From NCBI GenBank assembly GCA_032622095.1, contig CP136067.1, positions 62,632,893 through 62,696,892 on the forward strand: a stretch of DNA of 64,000 nt, written 5' to 3'. The notes below the pieces were generated by a model. That model made no database searches. It saw nothing but the letters and a program-made list of their open reading frames with translations, and was not told the origin of the DNA. Position 1 is the stretch's first letter; each line of letters begins with the position of its first letter. Both the position numbers and the translations under genes were made by a program. This DNA comes from Siphonodentalium dalli. Its lineage: Eukaryota; Mollusca; Scaphopoda; Gadilida; Siphonodentaliidae. Shown here piece after piece: positions 19,670-32,624 of the stretch.

Positions 19670-20390
19670 CTATTCTATAAATCAGACGATAGTTATAAGG
19701 GAATCATCTGCCAGGCTGTCAAATTTGTTTATTATGTGGTGACTGCGTAAATGCAGTGGTAGCGCAGTGAAACCACCAATACATGCGCGGTCCAAATGGC
19801 GTTTAACTGAATCATTCCAACATAGTACGACGGGCAATGACAAGTAAACAAGTCCAAATATAATTTTAAAACAAAAACAAATTAAAAGCATTCCGATACT
19901 GGCTCTTGCCCAAACTTAAAATCCAGTTTGTTTGTCTCTTCTTACTGGCATATATATGTTTGAGGACCGAAGTGATGTTGATATTTAAGGGTTGTTATTT
20001 GTTTGAAATGAACTCCATTTAATCACCGAAAATAGTAACCACAATCATAGCTAATCTAGCCATATCGGAGGCGGTACTAGTATACTACGGCCACGTTTCA
20101 CATGACTATGCCACGTATCGCGTGACTAGGTGTAGATCCGTGAAAACCTGATTTTCATTATTTAGAACAATATTCATTTGATCGCTCAAAATACCATGAT
20201 CGCGTTGTGCAAATCATATATCCATGCAGTCACATGGGCGTGGTTGCGGCAGCGGATTGAAAACCAAACAAATCTGTATTCACAAATAAATTAGTTGTAA
20301 GTTTGTGTTTAATTAAACGTATTTATCGTGATCCTCATATACATGGAATATTTTTTCATAACACATCATTTTATACACAACGGTATGGAT
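19670..20390. other. Non-coding, no recognised element
   Basis: No ORF, repeat or RNA gene can be supported. Confidence 0.3.
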
Positions 20391-20392
20391 TT

Positions 20393-20585
20393 ACAGGGGA
20401 TCGGAGCACAAGTTACCAGACTTAGTGAGGCTCCCCTCCCCTGGCGTTCAGCTGCTGATGTTTGAAATCGATGGTGTTGAAGGAAAGAATTTGATGATAG
20501 TTTTGTTTCGTTATTTATATTGGGGAAGTTTTTTGGAGAGTTCTGTTTTGTTATTTGTATATGGGGGACGGTGTCCCATGTGGTC
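20393..20585. repeat. Dispersed direct repeat, copy 1
   Basis: Starts ACAGGGGATCGGAGCACAAG and ends ATGGGGGACGGTGTCCCATG. A second copy lies at 21336-21488. This copy has an extra ~35-bp partial duplication of the TTTTGTTATTTGTAT segment. The end GGGGGACGGTGTCCC is a near-palindrome. Confidence 0.8.
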
Positions 20586-20589
20586 GAGC

Positions 20590-21335
20590 AGGCGTGGGTT
20601 GGAGTCGATGGGCTTACTGTTGATAGATTGCATTTTACATGAATTGACGAGTTGAGAACGATTTGTTTCTAGCATCGGTTTTTCCAGATTACCATCACAT
20701 AATTATGTGGCCCAGTGGGAAGTATAGATCTTTTAGATCGTGACTTATTTGTAGATATTCGCGATAGAATTCCGCTGTATAATTTATAATCTGTGCATGG
20801 CAAATACACCTGAAATGTGTACAAGTAGGCATGATGATCCAGGCGAAATTGAAGGCCACAAATGCGATCATCATCTATAAGTCTAGCGGTGTTATAGAGT
20901 TATCGTATTTCCGATTCAAGAGTAAGGCCACCCACCTTTAAATCTACCGCATTGCATGGGTAGGCGTTGTGACGAGTCACAGACCGCATGGTAGTTGTAA
21001 TTCTGGTCTATAGTGTCCAATAATTTAACGTTGTGTTCATGTAACCAGTGCTCAGATAGGATTGAGCGGCCGATAAATTGGGCGTATATGGCGTCAGAAA
21101 CATATAAACATCATGGCGCGAATATAGAAAAGTTCAAGAGCCACATACCGATATAAGCGAATTTAAGGCACAGTCATCCAGTCTAGTTCCGAATTAAACT
21201 GAAAGACGACAATCCAGACGAGAAAGAGCACAAAGTTAGATTACCAATTCCGTGAAGTTTAAGCGAATTTTACCCGATAAGCACGGAGCGAAGAAAATAG
21301 ACGTCCTCCAACATGGCCGCCTAGTCACGTGATCA
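20590..21335. other. Non-coding spacer between two direct repeats
   Basis: No coding or RNA gene recognised. If the flanking repeats are ends of one element, this would be its interior, but it shows no element-like features. Confidence 0.25.
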
Positions 21336-21488
21336 CAGGGGATCGGAGCACAAGTTACCAAACTTAGTGATGCTCCTCTCCCCATTGCGTCCAGCTGCTG
21401 ACGAATTAAATCGATGGTTCTTCAGGAAGGCATTTGATGAGAGTTTTGTTTTGTTATTTGTATATGGGGGACGGTGTCCCATGTGATC
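21336..21488. repeat. Dispersed direct repeat, copy 2
   Basis: Shares ACAGGGGATCGGAGCACAAG at the start and TATATGGGGGACGGTGTCCC at the end with 20393-20585; roughly 85 percent identical by eye. Confidence 0.8.
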
Positions 21489-21489
21489 T

Positions 21490-22575
21490 GGCAGATAAGT
21501 TTATAGAGCCTAATAGGGGCACCGTCTCCCAATCAAATCGCGAAGGTTATTGTTGTTGTGGCTTTGGCAGTGGGCAGAGTCTCACATTGATGGGGATAAT
21601 AAATACTAAAATCGGATATTACTGTCTCGAATAATCGCCTATTCAAGGTGCCTTGAATATCTATAATTATACCTGTCTTGATACCTATCGCTATTTTGCG
21701 GAATGCGAAAAGAATATACATGGTGATGACCACTTCATGCTCATCTATAGTCTTGCCCACATACGGTTTCTTGCGTCTATATGGAGGGAGCATTCAAAGA
21801 AGAAATGGCTAGCGTAGGAGCAACATGGGCTTGCGGAGATATAATTTTCGACTTTATCGAAGTTCAGATCAGTGCAGTTGTTGTGGGGTCTACATTGCAA
21901 AATATTTAATTTTCTCCGTCGGGTATTGTAGTAAGAGGGAGGTCTTATTGCGTAAATTAATGCGTAAATTGTTATAATAGTACATATTATCGAGTATTTC
22001 GTCCTTTGTTGGTTATGAGGTGGGGTCTGTGAGGTTTTTTTTTGCGTCAGTTATACTTTTACACGATATTTCCATTCAGCAATCATAGTTGGGAGGAAAC
22101 TCGATTTAAAGTGATCGTGTTAGTGAAATATATAGTTGACGTATCGTAACGGATATCTAATGGGGTATCTACATCATTCTCCAACGGTAATATGCAGCAG
22201 TTTTGTGATATGTGGAGGGGGCATAATTGTCCAATAGTATATGCCAAATGCGCGTTTTGTGTAATTAATTTTTGTCGTTAGTGTAAACAATATTTTATTC
22301 CCAAGAACTAGCACATATAATACATAATCTAAAGACATTAACAATGCAACATTAGAGAAAAGGATTTGGTGGATTTGGTGGCCGTTTCCTTGGTATATAT
22401 ATTGCATCATGATTTGATTGCGTCTCAATTATGAATTACCTGCTCCACAAGAATCGCAACCTACCCCGTGGCCTATTGCTGTATGTCCCCCACACAATCA
22501 CATCTCTGGCATGCATTAATATACGAGAGCACAATTTTGTTTAGGCTTTTGGTTCACGCCTTACAGTTCATAACC
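21490..22575. other. Non-coding, no recognised element
   Basis: AT-rich. No supported feature. Confidence 0.3.
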
Positions 22576-22583
22576 ATATTATG

Positions 22584-23837
22584 TCAGTTAAATCGTTTGG
22601 TATCGTAGATGAACTTTTGTACGGCGATGAATATGTCGGCATTTTTGGTATAAGATATATCTACGGACCCATGCAGTAATATGACTTCCGAGTTCTCATT
22701 TAGATTAACTAAACAACGGACTCTTTCATGCTCGAATATTGGACAGTGGAGTAAGAAGTGCTCGGCAGTTTCCAATTCTCCACAGTCGCAAAATGGACTA
22801 TTATTCACATGATTGCAAAACAGGTCATAGTTCAGGTTACTGCAGTTGGTTCACAGGCGACAATGGTAGATTTGACTTGATCTTCGGTACGCTGTATAAT
22901 AATATGACGGTATGATAATGCGATCGGTTAAAATAAAATTCTTAAAGTCAGCTGATAGACTTTCGCCTGATTTGACGGTAGCTGAAAGAAATGAATTTTG
23001 TTATCTTGTCGCGTAAACTCTGGGAGTCCTGAGACCCCTTTGTCTAAAATTATATTTGGTTAGACGTCCAGATACAATAGGAACGAGAGTATATAAGTAA
23101 GGGGCGTGGTTCTCTTAATCATTTTAAAAATATGCACAAGTTTAGTGTTTTCTCTCCTGCTAGATAGTGTGTCCCAACCGGTTTCGCCTAAACTTTTTTC
23201 GTTTGCGGGGATGCCATCCATGTTCACCCAGTACTCTCGCTTCTAAGACAGATCGAGTCAGGCCAGTTATTATTCTACCAGCGTCGATATATATCTATAT
23301 AGGCGGTTGAGCCTGCGGAGGGACGTTATCCCAAATTATGTCACCATATTCCATTATTGGAAGTATATATATTTTGAACATTAATATCGATTGTCTGTCG
23401 GTTTACTTGGAATTTAATCTTCCTGGGTTGTGACAATCTGCTGGCTATATATACTTGTTTGCAAATTGAATTGACCTGGGTGTCCCAATGTAGATTTGAT
23501 TAGATAGAAACGCCAAGGAGGATGTGGCAGATTACATGCTGAATCACATGGAACATTGTCGATATTTAAATCGAGGGAATCGTCAGAGGGTGTCAGGGAT
23601 AATACCATGAACTTAGTTTTTTCTGCATTAAATGTTCTAATCCATTGTTTTGACCATCGAGACACCATTTCCATTCAGGTCATCATAAAGTTCGCGCTCA
23701 CAATCATCGGGTGACGGTTGGGCACTAAATAATAATGTATCATCGGCATACACTCGGATCAGACGGGAATATGGAGACAGAAATTTCGACGAAACACTAA
23801 AGATGTTTAGATTTAGAATTCTAACTTCAACCGTCAA
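22584..23837 (-). pseudogene. LINE reverse transcriptase and C-terminal zinc-finger relic
   Basis: Read on the minus strand from 23837: SRLIRVYADDTLLFSAQPSP contains the catalytic YADD motif, followed by the helix ELYDDLN and, after a frameshift, MVSRWSKQWIRTFNAEKTKF, the thumb-proximal segment of Jockey/CR1/RTE-type reverse transcriptases. About 600 bp further on (22584-22808) lies SPFCDCGELETAEHFLLHCP, the C-terminal CCHC-like finger of these LINEs. The order and orientation agree with one decayed element. The part between carries stops and frameshifts; the N-terminal half and endonuclease are gone. Confidence 0.8.
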
Positions 23838-23839
23838 TA

Positions 23840-23993
23840 AATATCAGACTATACTGTTCGCCATGGTGTGGCGACAAATCGTGACCAATCGGGGAATAAC
23901 TATAGTTTGTCAATGAGCTCTGTACAGCACCGAATTTGAATACTATACGCACGAGTAGTCGCCCTATTTGATGCTGTTTCGCGTCTCATTTAC

Positions 23994-23998
<5 letters not shown>
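23840..23998. other. Non-coding
   Basis: Upstream flank of the LINE relic; no further reverse transcriptase motif recognised. Confidence 0.3.

Positions 23999-23999
<1 letters not shown>

Positions 24000-24039
<40 letters not shown>
24000..24039. repeat. (TA)n microsatellite
   Basis: About nineteen TA units ending in TGTATACATC. Confidence 0.98.
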
Positions 24040-24041
<2 letters not shown>

Positions 24042-24044
24042 ACA

Positions 24045-26095
24045 TCGCGGTGTTATGTTGCACGGACTTCGATTGGAAATATAACATACCTAGACATGCA
24101 GGCAATGTGCACATACTTCCAAGGCAAGTATATATTACTTGTTATACTGGACGTGTCATTTAAAATTTAAGTATTATACAAGCTAACGTGCATTCCACGT
24201 GGACGGCGGAGACTCAAAACAGTACTTAAAATCACAAGAGTGTGATTCAGCTGATGTCTATACGTGATGTTTCGCACCACACGATCATTCATATCCTGGA
24301 CGCACTATGTGTGTTTAACGCTTTCACAATTGCAAACATCTTCAAGTTGATTACAAGATCTTCTAAGAGCTGGTGTGGCCTACGAAGAATCAATTCCCTT
24401 TGTGGGGGCGACTTGAATTATTGATACATCGGCAATAGACGGTATCTAGCAAAACTATCTACTCAATCAATCAGCTTTATCAGAAATATCGGTGTACGTA
24501 GCATCGTCATAAACTAATTGGGGTATCGATTTGCTAGATTTGCTAGATTTGTTGAAGATGCATTTGTTCAGTGTTTTCTACCAATCTGCCCGATTTTTAA
24601 TTGTTAACCATGATTCCATTCCAAAGTGTCCGTAATATTCGTAATTCGTAATAATACCAGTTATGGTAATGTGATGTAAATGTTTAGCTTATACGTGTAT
24701 ATAGAACAAATATCAAAATGTGTTCGGGTGTACAAAACGATCAGATGAGTCATGTTGGGATATAAGAATGTTCGGTGAATGGGCGACAGAGTAGTTCAAT
24801 ATATATTTACTCTTTTCTTAACGAACACAGCAATATTGTTCGGTGACTCTTTCTTGCACGTGGGTATGGTGGGGAACAAGAACATCGTGCTGTGCCAACT
24901 AGCTTACCTAGATGTATACTCAGTACTCAACTGCGTATTCATTTATGTTGGTTAGAATATCGGGAAAGCACTTCTTGTGTTGTTATCCAAACTCCATGCA
25001 TGGTTACCTCCCTTTATGACTCGGTAAAACCGCTGCTACCGGCGACATTTCACCCACAGTTGGTGGACTCCGCGATATTAACATATATACTAAGCGAACA
25101 GATCAACATGCTGCCTTTGTTAAGCACACTAAATATCGAAAAACATTTGTGTACATTTTGAAACTTAAGTTTGAAAAGACCCACTAAAACCGAGGAACTA
25201 TATTTCGAAACGGTGTGATTCGGTTTCCCCGATTATTTTATCAACACAAAAGTCTACGGGTACGACATTGTCATAACTCGCATGGCAAGTCAAACACAGG
25301 AGTTCTAAATTTTGACGAGTAGCTTGCGAAAATCGTCAACAAAACTACCGCTCTGATTTTACATTCTGTCGTTATGTTTTAGTGCGGGAATTGTTCTCAA
25401 AGCACATAGAAAACTTGACTTTGGAGCGATCGGGTTTCGCCATTTTTGCTGGAAAAACCCATGCTAAACATAGAAACACAGACCAGTACCCAGCCGGTGA
25501 CAGAGTCATAAAGAAAGTATGACTGGTGCGCTCTGGTAGAGATTGGTTGTTATCATCGATATAAAAATGTGGTTTAAATAGTATTTATTTTTCCCTTCAT
25601 GGCCATTCAAAATTATTTCAAATTTATAATGAAAGTAAATATAATATGTCAAAGAAAAGCTGAATACGGCAACAAGCCGTTGAAGCCATCTTCCCGAACA
25701 ATAACATGGCAATTTGGTTGCAAAAGAATAACAAGGCAGATAAAAATGAACCAGAGAAAGAAATGTCTGAAATGAAAACTGTAATAGATACACATCGACA
25801 TGAAATAATATAAGATAATATGTGGAAGTATATAGGCCTATGAAAACATGCATAATAATTCAATTAAAAACATATAATACTTCATGACACACAATGAAGT
25901 AACACATGTGAATAGTCGCAGTGGTCTGTCGATCCGACAGCCTACACTGGAAAATTGTGAAACATCTCAGTATGGCCAACCGGGTTCACTGTCGTTTATT
26001 TTGACAACATAAGTATAACGAGTAAATATTTGTAAATTAAAAATATTGAAGTGATGTGAAACACTCAGGTAGAGTGATCAAATAGAAATGGGGTC
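24045..26095. other. Non-coding, no recognised element
   Basis: Two kilobases without supported genes. Short frames (for example 24892-25161 plus, 25506-25853 minus) lack domains, signal sequences or coding composition. Confidence 0.3.
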
Positions 26096-26099
26096 GCGT

Positions 26100-26175
26100 G
26101 AAGATTCGGCCGAGGGTCGATTCGGCTGGGAAGATCGGCTGAGAAGATTCGGCTGGTTGTATCGGCCGAATCTTC
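26100..26175. repeat. Small inverted repeat with repeated GATTCGGC
   Basis: GAAGATTCGGCCGA (26100-26113) is perfectly complementary to 26162-26175. The loop contains further GATTCGGCTG copies, so this is a short tandem motif that has folded back. Confidence 0.9.
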
Positions 26176-26639
26176 CTAGGTTTAGACCTATTTTGGGGAG
26201 GAATTGTGATAGTTTTATGATGCTTTGTCGGCTTTTTTTTAATATATTTTATGAGATTATTATTAATAAAGAAAGTGTATTTGTATGTTTTTTTTATGAA
26301 TTATGTAGACATATTTTTGTATAATATTTCACACGAAATCCAAGTTATTACCTTTATGATGTTTTGTGGTTGTTTTTTTGACATATGTTATGAGATTATT
26401 TTATGTTTATAACAATAAGTTGTATCTTATGTGGACATAATTTTTGAATAGTTTTTACATGGATAAATGGTTCCAGTGGGTAAACAAGGTGTCTTGTAGA
26501 GAAACAAAGACCAGAGCATTACTTTGTAAATAACACAATCGAAGCGTTGACCACCAACAAGGGACGCGGCGACAGGGGTGTCTCATCTCCTTGTTCGATC
26601 CAAAATCCAATAGTTGAAAATTCGGAGCCTGCATCAGCC

Positions 26640-26970
26640 TACAGTTGGAAATGTCATGCTCTAACCCAGTAGAAGTCGATTGGAATTAGATGTTTCCGAC
26701 TGTAATTTAGCCCACTTTGTTCGGTTTTCAATGATAATTTAGAAATTTCTCCACTAGTCGGAACTCTCAGTTGGAAAATTCCAACTGAAAGGGGGTGCAA
26801 AACCAAATTTACCACTTCCTGAAGGTCCAGTTCGATAATTACAACCCAAGGGGCGTGCAAATCAAATTTCATTCTAGTTGGAGATTTTTGAGTGACCAGT
26901 CTAAAAATTGGGACCGAATGGGGAGGGCGACCGTTGTGCTGTTTGAGACTAAAATAGCACACGAACATGC
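26640..26970. repeat. Degenerate repeats around a 22-bp palindrome
   Basis: TCAGTTGGAAAATT followed by CCAACTGA (26767-26788) is a perfect palindrome. Related CAGTTGGAAATG, CTAGTTGGAGATT and GGGCGTGCAAATC/GGGGGTGCAAAACC pieces surround it. Probably a decayed small element. Confidence 0.55.
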
Positions 26971-27340
26971 CAACATATCATATTTATCATTTTTTGATAC
27001 GTTCAGGCATTTACTTGTTTTGTGTGGGATAAACAATCATTGCTGCATAGCCGCCTTGGTGGGGCTCAAAGACTTTAGCACGCACGAGAAATCACGATTG
27101 ACAGAGGGATTTTATTTTATAAATCGATTATTTGGCGCCTTTATCTGAATAACTTCATATTATGCAAATATATTTCTCTTAACAATGTACAAACATCACA
27201 TCACCAAAATTGTAATGTTTAACTTACTTGTCTATCAACTGTGTAAATAAATATGTACATTTTATCAAGAGGATATAGTTACACGTAGACATGCCAATAT
27301 ATAGCTCAAGTATATATTGCAACATCTCTCCGTAACTATT

Positions 27341-27488
27341 TAATAAATAGAGCATGGCTTGGAGTGAAATACGCCGATATAGTGCACAGTGAGGTTGTGT
27401 AGTTCACGACGCGAAGCGGAGTGAACTACACAACCGCACTATGCACTATATATCGGCGTATTTCACGACAAGTCATGCTCTAATTATT
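27341..27488. mobile_element. Palindromic MITE-like element
   Basis: GAAATACGCCGATATA pairs with TATATCGGCGTATTTC, and GGTTGTGTAGTTCAC pairs with GTGAACTACACAACC. The outer AGAGCATG pairs with CATGCTCT. The loop is GACGCGAAGCGGA. Same design as 5941-6118. Confidence 0.88.
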
Positions 27489-27489
27489 A

Positions 27490-28640
27490 TATTGTATCGA
27501 ACAAATGCAGAAATTAAAGGCAAATCAGTGGGCAAACACCATTTTCGAACCGAGCGGTCACGTGACTCTGATCGGAAGCAAAGAATTTACGGCTACAAAA
27601 AAAAGTGTACCCAACTCCGGAAACATGAACGTATGATTGGTGTTATTGGGCCATGAAAATCTGCAGTAGCGTGTTTTTTCAACGCTTAGTATACAGCATA
27701 GGGGTATTATTTATTTACAAGAGACAGCTAAAACAAGCTGTAATCGGCAAATTGTATTCTCGGTTCATTTTATTAGTTGTTCGGATACGGCAACCGATCA
27801 CACGTTTTAGTGTTACCGGTATAGGAATGGGGTATCGCGAACTTAGGAAACGCAACGGGACTCCAGAGAAAACCTTTGTAATTTTGATTTAGCAGTAGGA
27901 AAATACTATTTTCAACTTTTACTAAGTTCAGACAATTGATGTTCGCCTTACTGAAGCTTTAATTTGGATCAGCGGCGAAATAACAAGTAGTTTCAGAACA
28001 AAGTTTGATGTAGTGTTCGTTACTATTTTTAGTAGTCAAAACTACATATGCATAGTGCACGATGGGAGAGACTTGAAGGCGTAGTATACAACTACGACTA
28101 ATAGAGTCGAGTAGCCAACCAATCGGAAAGCTTGATTTCAATAACAAAGTCACGTGAGATACAATATATGAATATATGGAACCACATATTTTCCGGTGTT
28201 CGTCGATGGTCCACTCGAACAATGCTTCGGTTACTTCTCTACCCATAGCCAATTCACCACACCAGCGGCCATTATTTTCTTAAATTAAGAACTAAACGTG
28301 ATGATTAAAAGGTGTGACTTGTTTTCACGCAGGTTTGGCATATATTTTAGTTCCAATACGGTGGTGCACCTTATTCGCCGAATGTTCCAAGAACAGAGCA
28401 CAATTAATTATGGCAGCGTGATAATCTTGTGTTGATATATGAATGTGATCCGAAGTATCAAATACTGTTTCGCACACATATATATATATACTGTTATCGT
28501 TTTATATAATTGGATGTAGCAGGAGAAACATTCAATGAGACATAAATATGGTTCGTTATATAAGTTTAATTTCGTCGTTCGATTTTCCACTTCTCCTCGA
28601 TAGAGGATATTATGTTCGTTTTTTATCAGTCGAATAAGTA
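27490..28640. other. Non-coding, no recognised element
   Basis: No supported gene or repeat. Confidence 0.3.
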
Positions 28641-28643
28641 GCA

Positions 28644-28751
28644 CATCAATGTTGTTCAACTTCCAGCTTAGGATTACTTCATGTAAGGTCAGTCCCGTCT
28701 TAGTTTATACATCGAATTGCAACGACATGAAGTTGAACAAAGTTGATGTAG
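28644..28751. repeat. Inverted repeat with ~22-bp arms
   Basis: ACATCAATGTTGTTCAACTTC at about 28645 pairs with GAAGTTGAACAAAGTTGATGT near 28730-28750, around a ~60-bp loop. One mismatch. No further context. Confidence 0.8.
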
Positions 28752-28759
28752 TTCGATCA

Positions 28760-31500
28760 GTTTTGGTGTTTTATAATGGACATGACAATTCGTTAGACTT
28801 GTGTTTGTTTTTTTTATTTCAAAGCGCAGTTGTTTTCTGATTTGAATTGGTGTTGCGAGAAGATCTCGGACCACACGTATATATGTACTATACTCTCGGA
28901 CATTTTTTATGTGTCGATTGCTCATATTGTGTGGGAACTATGTCTCATGTACCCGTCCACGGTAATAACTATAATCTAGTCACCATATTTAGAATAGTGT
29001 GTTGTCGTGATATCATTGAGAAATTATAGTCGACAATACACTCCCCATTTGAGCGAAATAGACTAACTGAACGAAAATGGCACCATCCTTGATATGTCTG
29101 TGGCATATACTTGTATCAAATTAACGTTGTGATATGTAAGTATAAGAAATAAATTATTGTTTCGTTCATTTCCATAGTGTATGAATGCATGCGAACCAGG
29201 AACATGTGAAAAGTGCTTCTGCGCGTCACGCCATTTTTCAGGCCTATAGGTGCATTCTTATCAATGGAATTGAAAGAGACAAACATTAATTTCCCAAAAT
29301 GGCAAAGAATAGTGACCACTCGCTCATATACTCTAACACAACCCCCTCTCAAACAGCGAGAGATAATACAACATAGTTCTTGAATAAACTGCTGTCGAAT
29401 TTAACCACACAGGCCAACACAAAATGGCGGAAAACTCAGACTAGAGTGTTTTATCTCCATGTGCACTCTGATCTCGAAGCGAGACGATGGTTTCGTAAGC
29501 TAAAGGTTCTACCTCCAAACACATTTCTGTCTTTTATTGGCGAGTTTCTAGAACTGAGACTTCGGATATAATAATATTTTAGTTAGCTTTAATTTGAAAA
29601 CATGACGACAAACACTGAACAATATTCACACAATGGTAAATGGTAGACAGAACCTTCTGGTCCTCACACGACGACCATTGCACGTACGACCCGGAAGACA
29701 TTGTCAGTAAAGACGGCATTCCCATGATATAGCGGCGGCTTGGTCAGAATCAAGAAATCGGGAAAGACTGTATTTTCCGACGGACGCACGAGCGACGTCA
29801 TATACACTTCAGATGTTGATGCACCAGGGTGCACGATAAGTTTATGAACTTTATTTTCAATAATTGTTTACGGTGTGTTCTACAGTGCTTTTTTAAAACT
29901 TTGGGTCAAAGTTTTTTTTTTTTCGAAGTAGGAGGTGTTATATTGTAATGTAATTGTAATGTGAAATAAAAAGTATGTAAAAATTCCCCAATGACTCAAT
30001 AGTTTTATCAGCACCCAAGTTACAGTACAAAACAAGATCCGGATTACTTGTAGTCACGTCCGAGTTACGTCCAGTGTGTTGAAGCAATATGAAGTAAACA
30101 GGAGTTAGGTGCGACTAAAATGGACACCAAGAAGATTTCAATTTAACAATAAATAGCAACCGACAAAAATATAAACATGCATAGAGAGACAGATCGAGAG
30201 GCAAATCGAGAGAAGAACGGGGAAGAGGAGATTATTAGAATGAAGGAGAAATGAAAGTAAGCGAAACTCAGGGAGATATATAGCATGTGTACATATATAT
30301 ATAACAAGATAGGGAGAGAGAACAAGTACGAGAAAGAAAGAGAATACCTGCTTTACAGATCCATACCTTATATTGCTAGTCAGTGACCGTTTCCTGCGTC
30401 CTTCCTGTTGATATCCGAAGGACGAATCTTTGCTCGGAAAGATAGTCAATCCACGAAGTATTCAATTTATTGTTAAACTCCGCCGCCAACAGGCGATGCG
30501 TGGCCATTAAAGGCGGGGCTTATTGCGTAGTCTAAGACACACCCACTCTTTCCAAGAACGCAAATCGTCCTATTTGAGGTACTAATATCATAAGCCGAGA
30601 TTTTATCGGTTTTAAGTGTGGGTTGATTCCGTCTGCTATTTGGGATTAATTTCTTCTAGTCAATACTCCACAAAGGGAACGATATTTGATTGTTGAGTGA
30701 TTCTATCCACGTTCTTGTGCGGACGTGGCAGCAAACGTGAGGCTGGAAGGACATCTCCAACAACAATTCAATAACGTTCGCTTTCTATGCATCAATTGTT
30801 CAGTTCCGGTTTCGTAGAGCGCGCATATCCTATTAATGCCCGTGCAGTTTTAATTCCCTGCTTATGACGCCATAATCAGTTTGGTTGGCTGAAGAAAGCA
30901 TTCCATTTAGTGAGCTTCCGCAATTGTATATCTCCGGTGGGTGCTCTTTTATTCACTCGTGCATTGGTTCGAATGGTTATTTACGTACTCTGCATCATGA
31001 TCATAGTGGCAAGTTTAAAGACATATTGTGTACTTGTTCGGGTGTGTGAAACTGATATGTTACTATTCGTGTGCTATGCCAATTGGAGGAATGTAGCATT
31101 CTCCGAAAATCTCAAGCAAATCGACCGTACAACTCCATAGAAAACATTGTCTGAACTACGCTAAGATTACGTATTTACTACTCGAATCGGGACGCTTCTA
31201 TCGGCGATAAACTAACGAAAACTATTTCGCCATCGGCAGTCACCGCATTTAATTAATATATAAGAATGACAGTGTGTGTTGTCAATTTAGATATAATATC
31301 TGTAAAAATAACTACTTTGAACAAGATTATTCTCCATTTCTATTTGATCACCCTACTGGAGTGTTTCACATCACTTTAAGATCACGGTGCGCCTATTGCC
31401 AAACAGAAGATACGATGCATTTCAGACTTCAAAAACCCGATGACTATCATTTTAATAATGCATGACTTGGGAGTTGATTATGCAGAAATATTGGTCCCCG
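28760..31500. other. Non-coding, no recognised element
   Basis: 2.7 kb without supportable features. A short GAGA-rich patch lies at about 30180-30350 and a T-run near 29913. Short frames are not convincing. Confidence 0.3.
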
Positions 31501-31506
31501 AGGAGG

Positions 31507-31539
31507 AATAGTCCACGAGCCGCACGCGAGCGGACTATT
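31507..31539. repeat. Short palindrome with GAGCCGCACGCGAG loop
   Basis: AATAGTCC pairs with GGACTATT around a loop reading ACGAGCCGCACGCGAGC. The loop resembles those of the palindromes at 5941 and 27341. Confidence 0.75.
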
Positions 31540-31639
31540 GCTCATTATTTGCCGCGAATTTTGAATGAAAGTGTCAATGACATTGAAGCTCACTTGGATA
31601 GGGCCTATTCTCAAATTTTACAGTTAATGAAGCGATAGG

Positions 31640-32620
31640 GAATGCGGAAAGTTGGTATGACTATATTATATGTATTATTAAATACCCAAAGGATTTAGTC
31701 ATACACAGAGTAAAATAAAAGACGGCCGCTGCCAGCCATGTTTTAACAGATTCGAGAAAATGGTAAGCTCCCATCTAGAGTACACTCCGAAGTTTGGTGA
31801 CGATCGGATAAGAGATATGACATGTAGGGTGTGCTAACAGATTTAGTCATACAAAGAGTAAAATCCAAGATGGCCACTGACAGCCATGTTTTAAACATAA
31901 TTGTGTCAATGATACAGGAGCTCAACATGGATATGGGCTATTGTCAAATGTTACAGTTAGTGGAGCGATAGGGAATGCAGAAAGTTAGTATGTCTATGAA
32001 AAAACTAAACACCCAACGCATTTTGTCACACAAATAGTAAAATACAAGACGGCCACTGACAGCCATGTTTTAACAGAATTCGGAAAAAGACCATTTACAG
32101 GACACTCCGGTGATCCATATATGTATGATCCGGTGATCCATATATGTATGAAGTAAAATCCAAGATGGCCACTGGCAGCCATGTTTTAAAAACAATTCGG
32201 AAATGAATGGTAAGCTCCCATCTCGAGTTCACCCCGAAGATCCATATAAAGTTTGGTGACGATCGGATGAGAGATGTGACCTGTAGGGTGTGCTAAAGGA
32301 TTTAGTCAGTCATACAAAGAGTATAAGCCAAAAATGGTCGCTGTCAGCCAATGCTTTTGAGAGAACTCGGACAAAATTGTAAGCTCCCAACGTGGGCTCA
32401 CCCCGATGATCCGTATTAAGTTTAGTAACGACCGGATGAGGGATGTGGCCTGTAGGGTGTGCTAAATAATGTAGTCACACAAAGAGTAAAATCCAAGATG
32501 GCCGCTGGCAGTCATGTGTTTTAACAGAATTCGGACAAATGGTAAGCTCCCATCTAGATGTCAATCCGAATATCCATATGATGTTTGGTGACGATCGGTG
32601 CAAAAAGACACGCAGGGTGT
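31640..32620. repeat. Degenerate ~163-bp tandem repeat, about six units
   Basis: Units share AGTCATACAAAGAGTAAAAT, CAAGATGGCCGCTGGCAGCC, ATGGTAAGCTCCCATCTAGA and TTTGGTGACGATCGGATGAG, then TGTAGGGTGTGCTAAA. Starts fall near 31695, 31845, 32020, 32140, 32300 and 32470 with internal deletions. Divergence is high, so the array is old. Confidence 0.8.
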
Positions 32621-32624
32621 CCTG

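Noticed and set aside
19735-19800. tRNA/SINE-like GCAGTGGTAGCGCAGTG
   Set aside because: An A-box-like word without an acceptable B-box or acceptor stem at the right distance.
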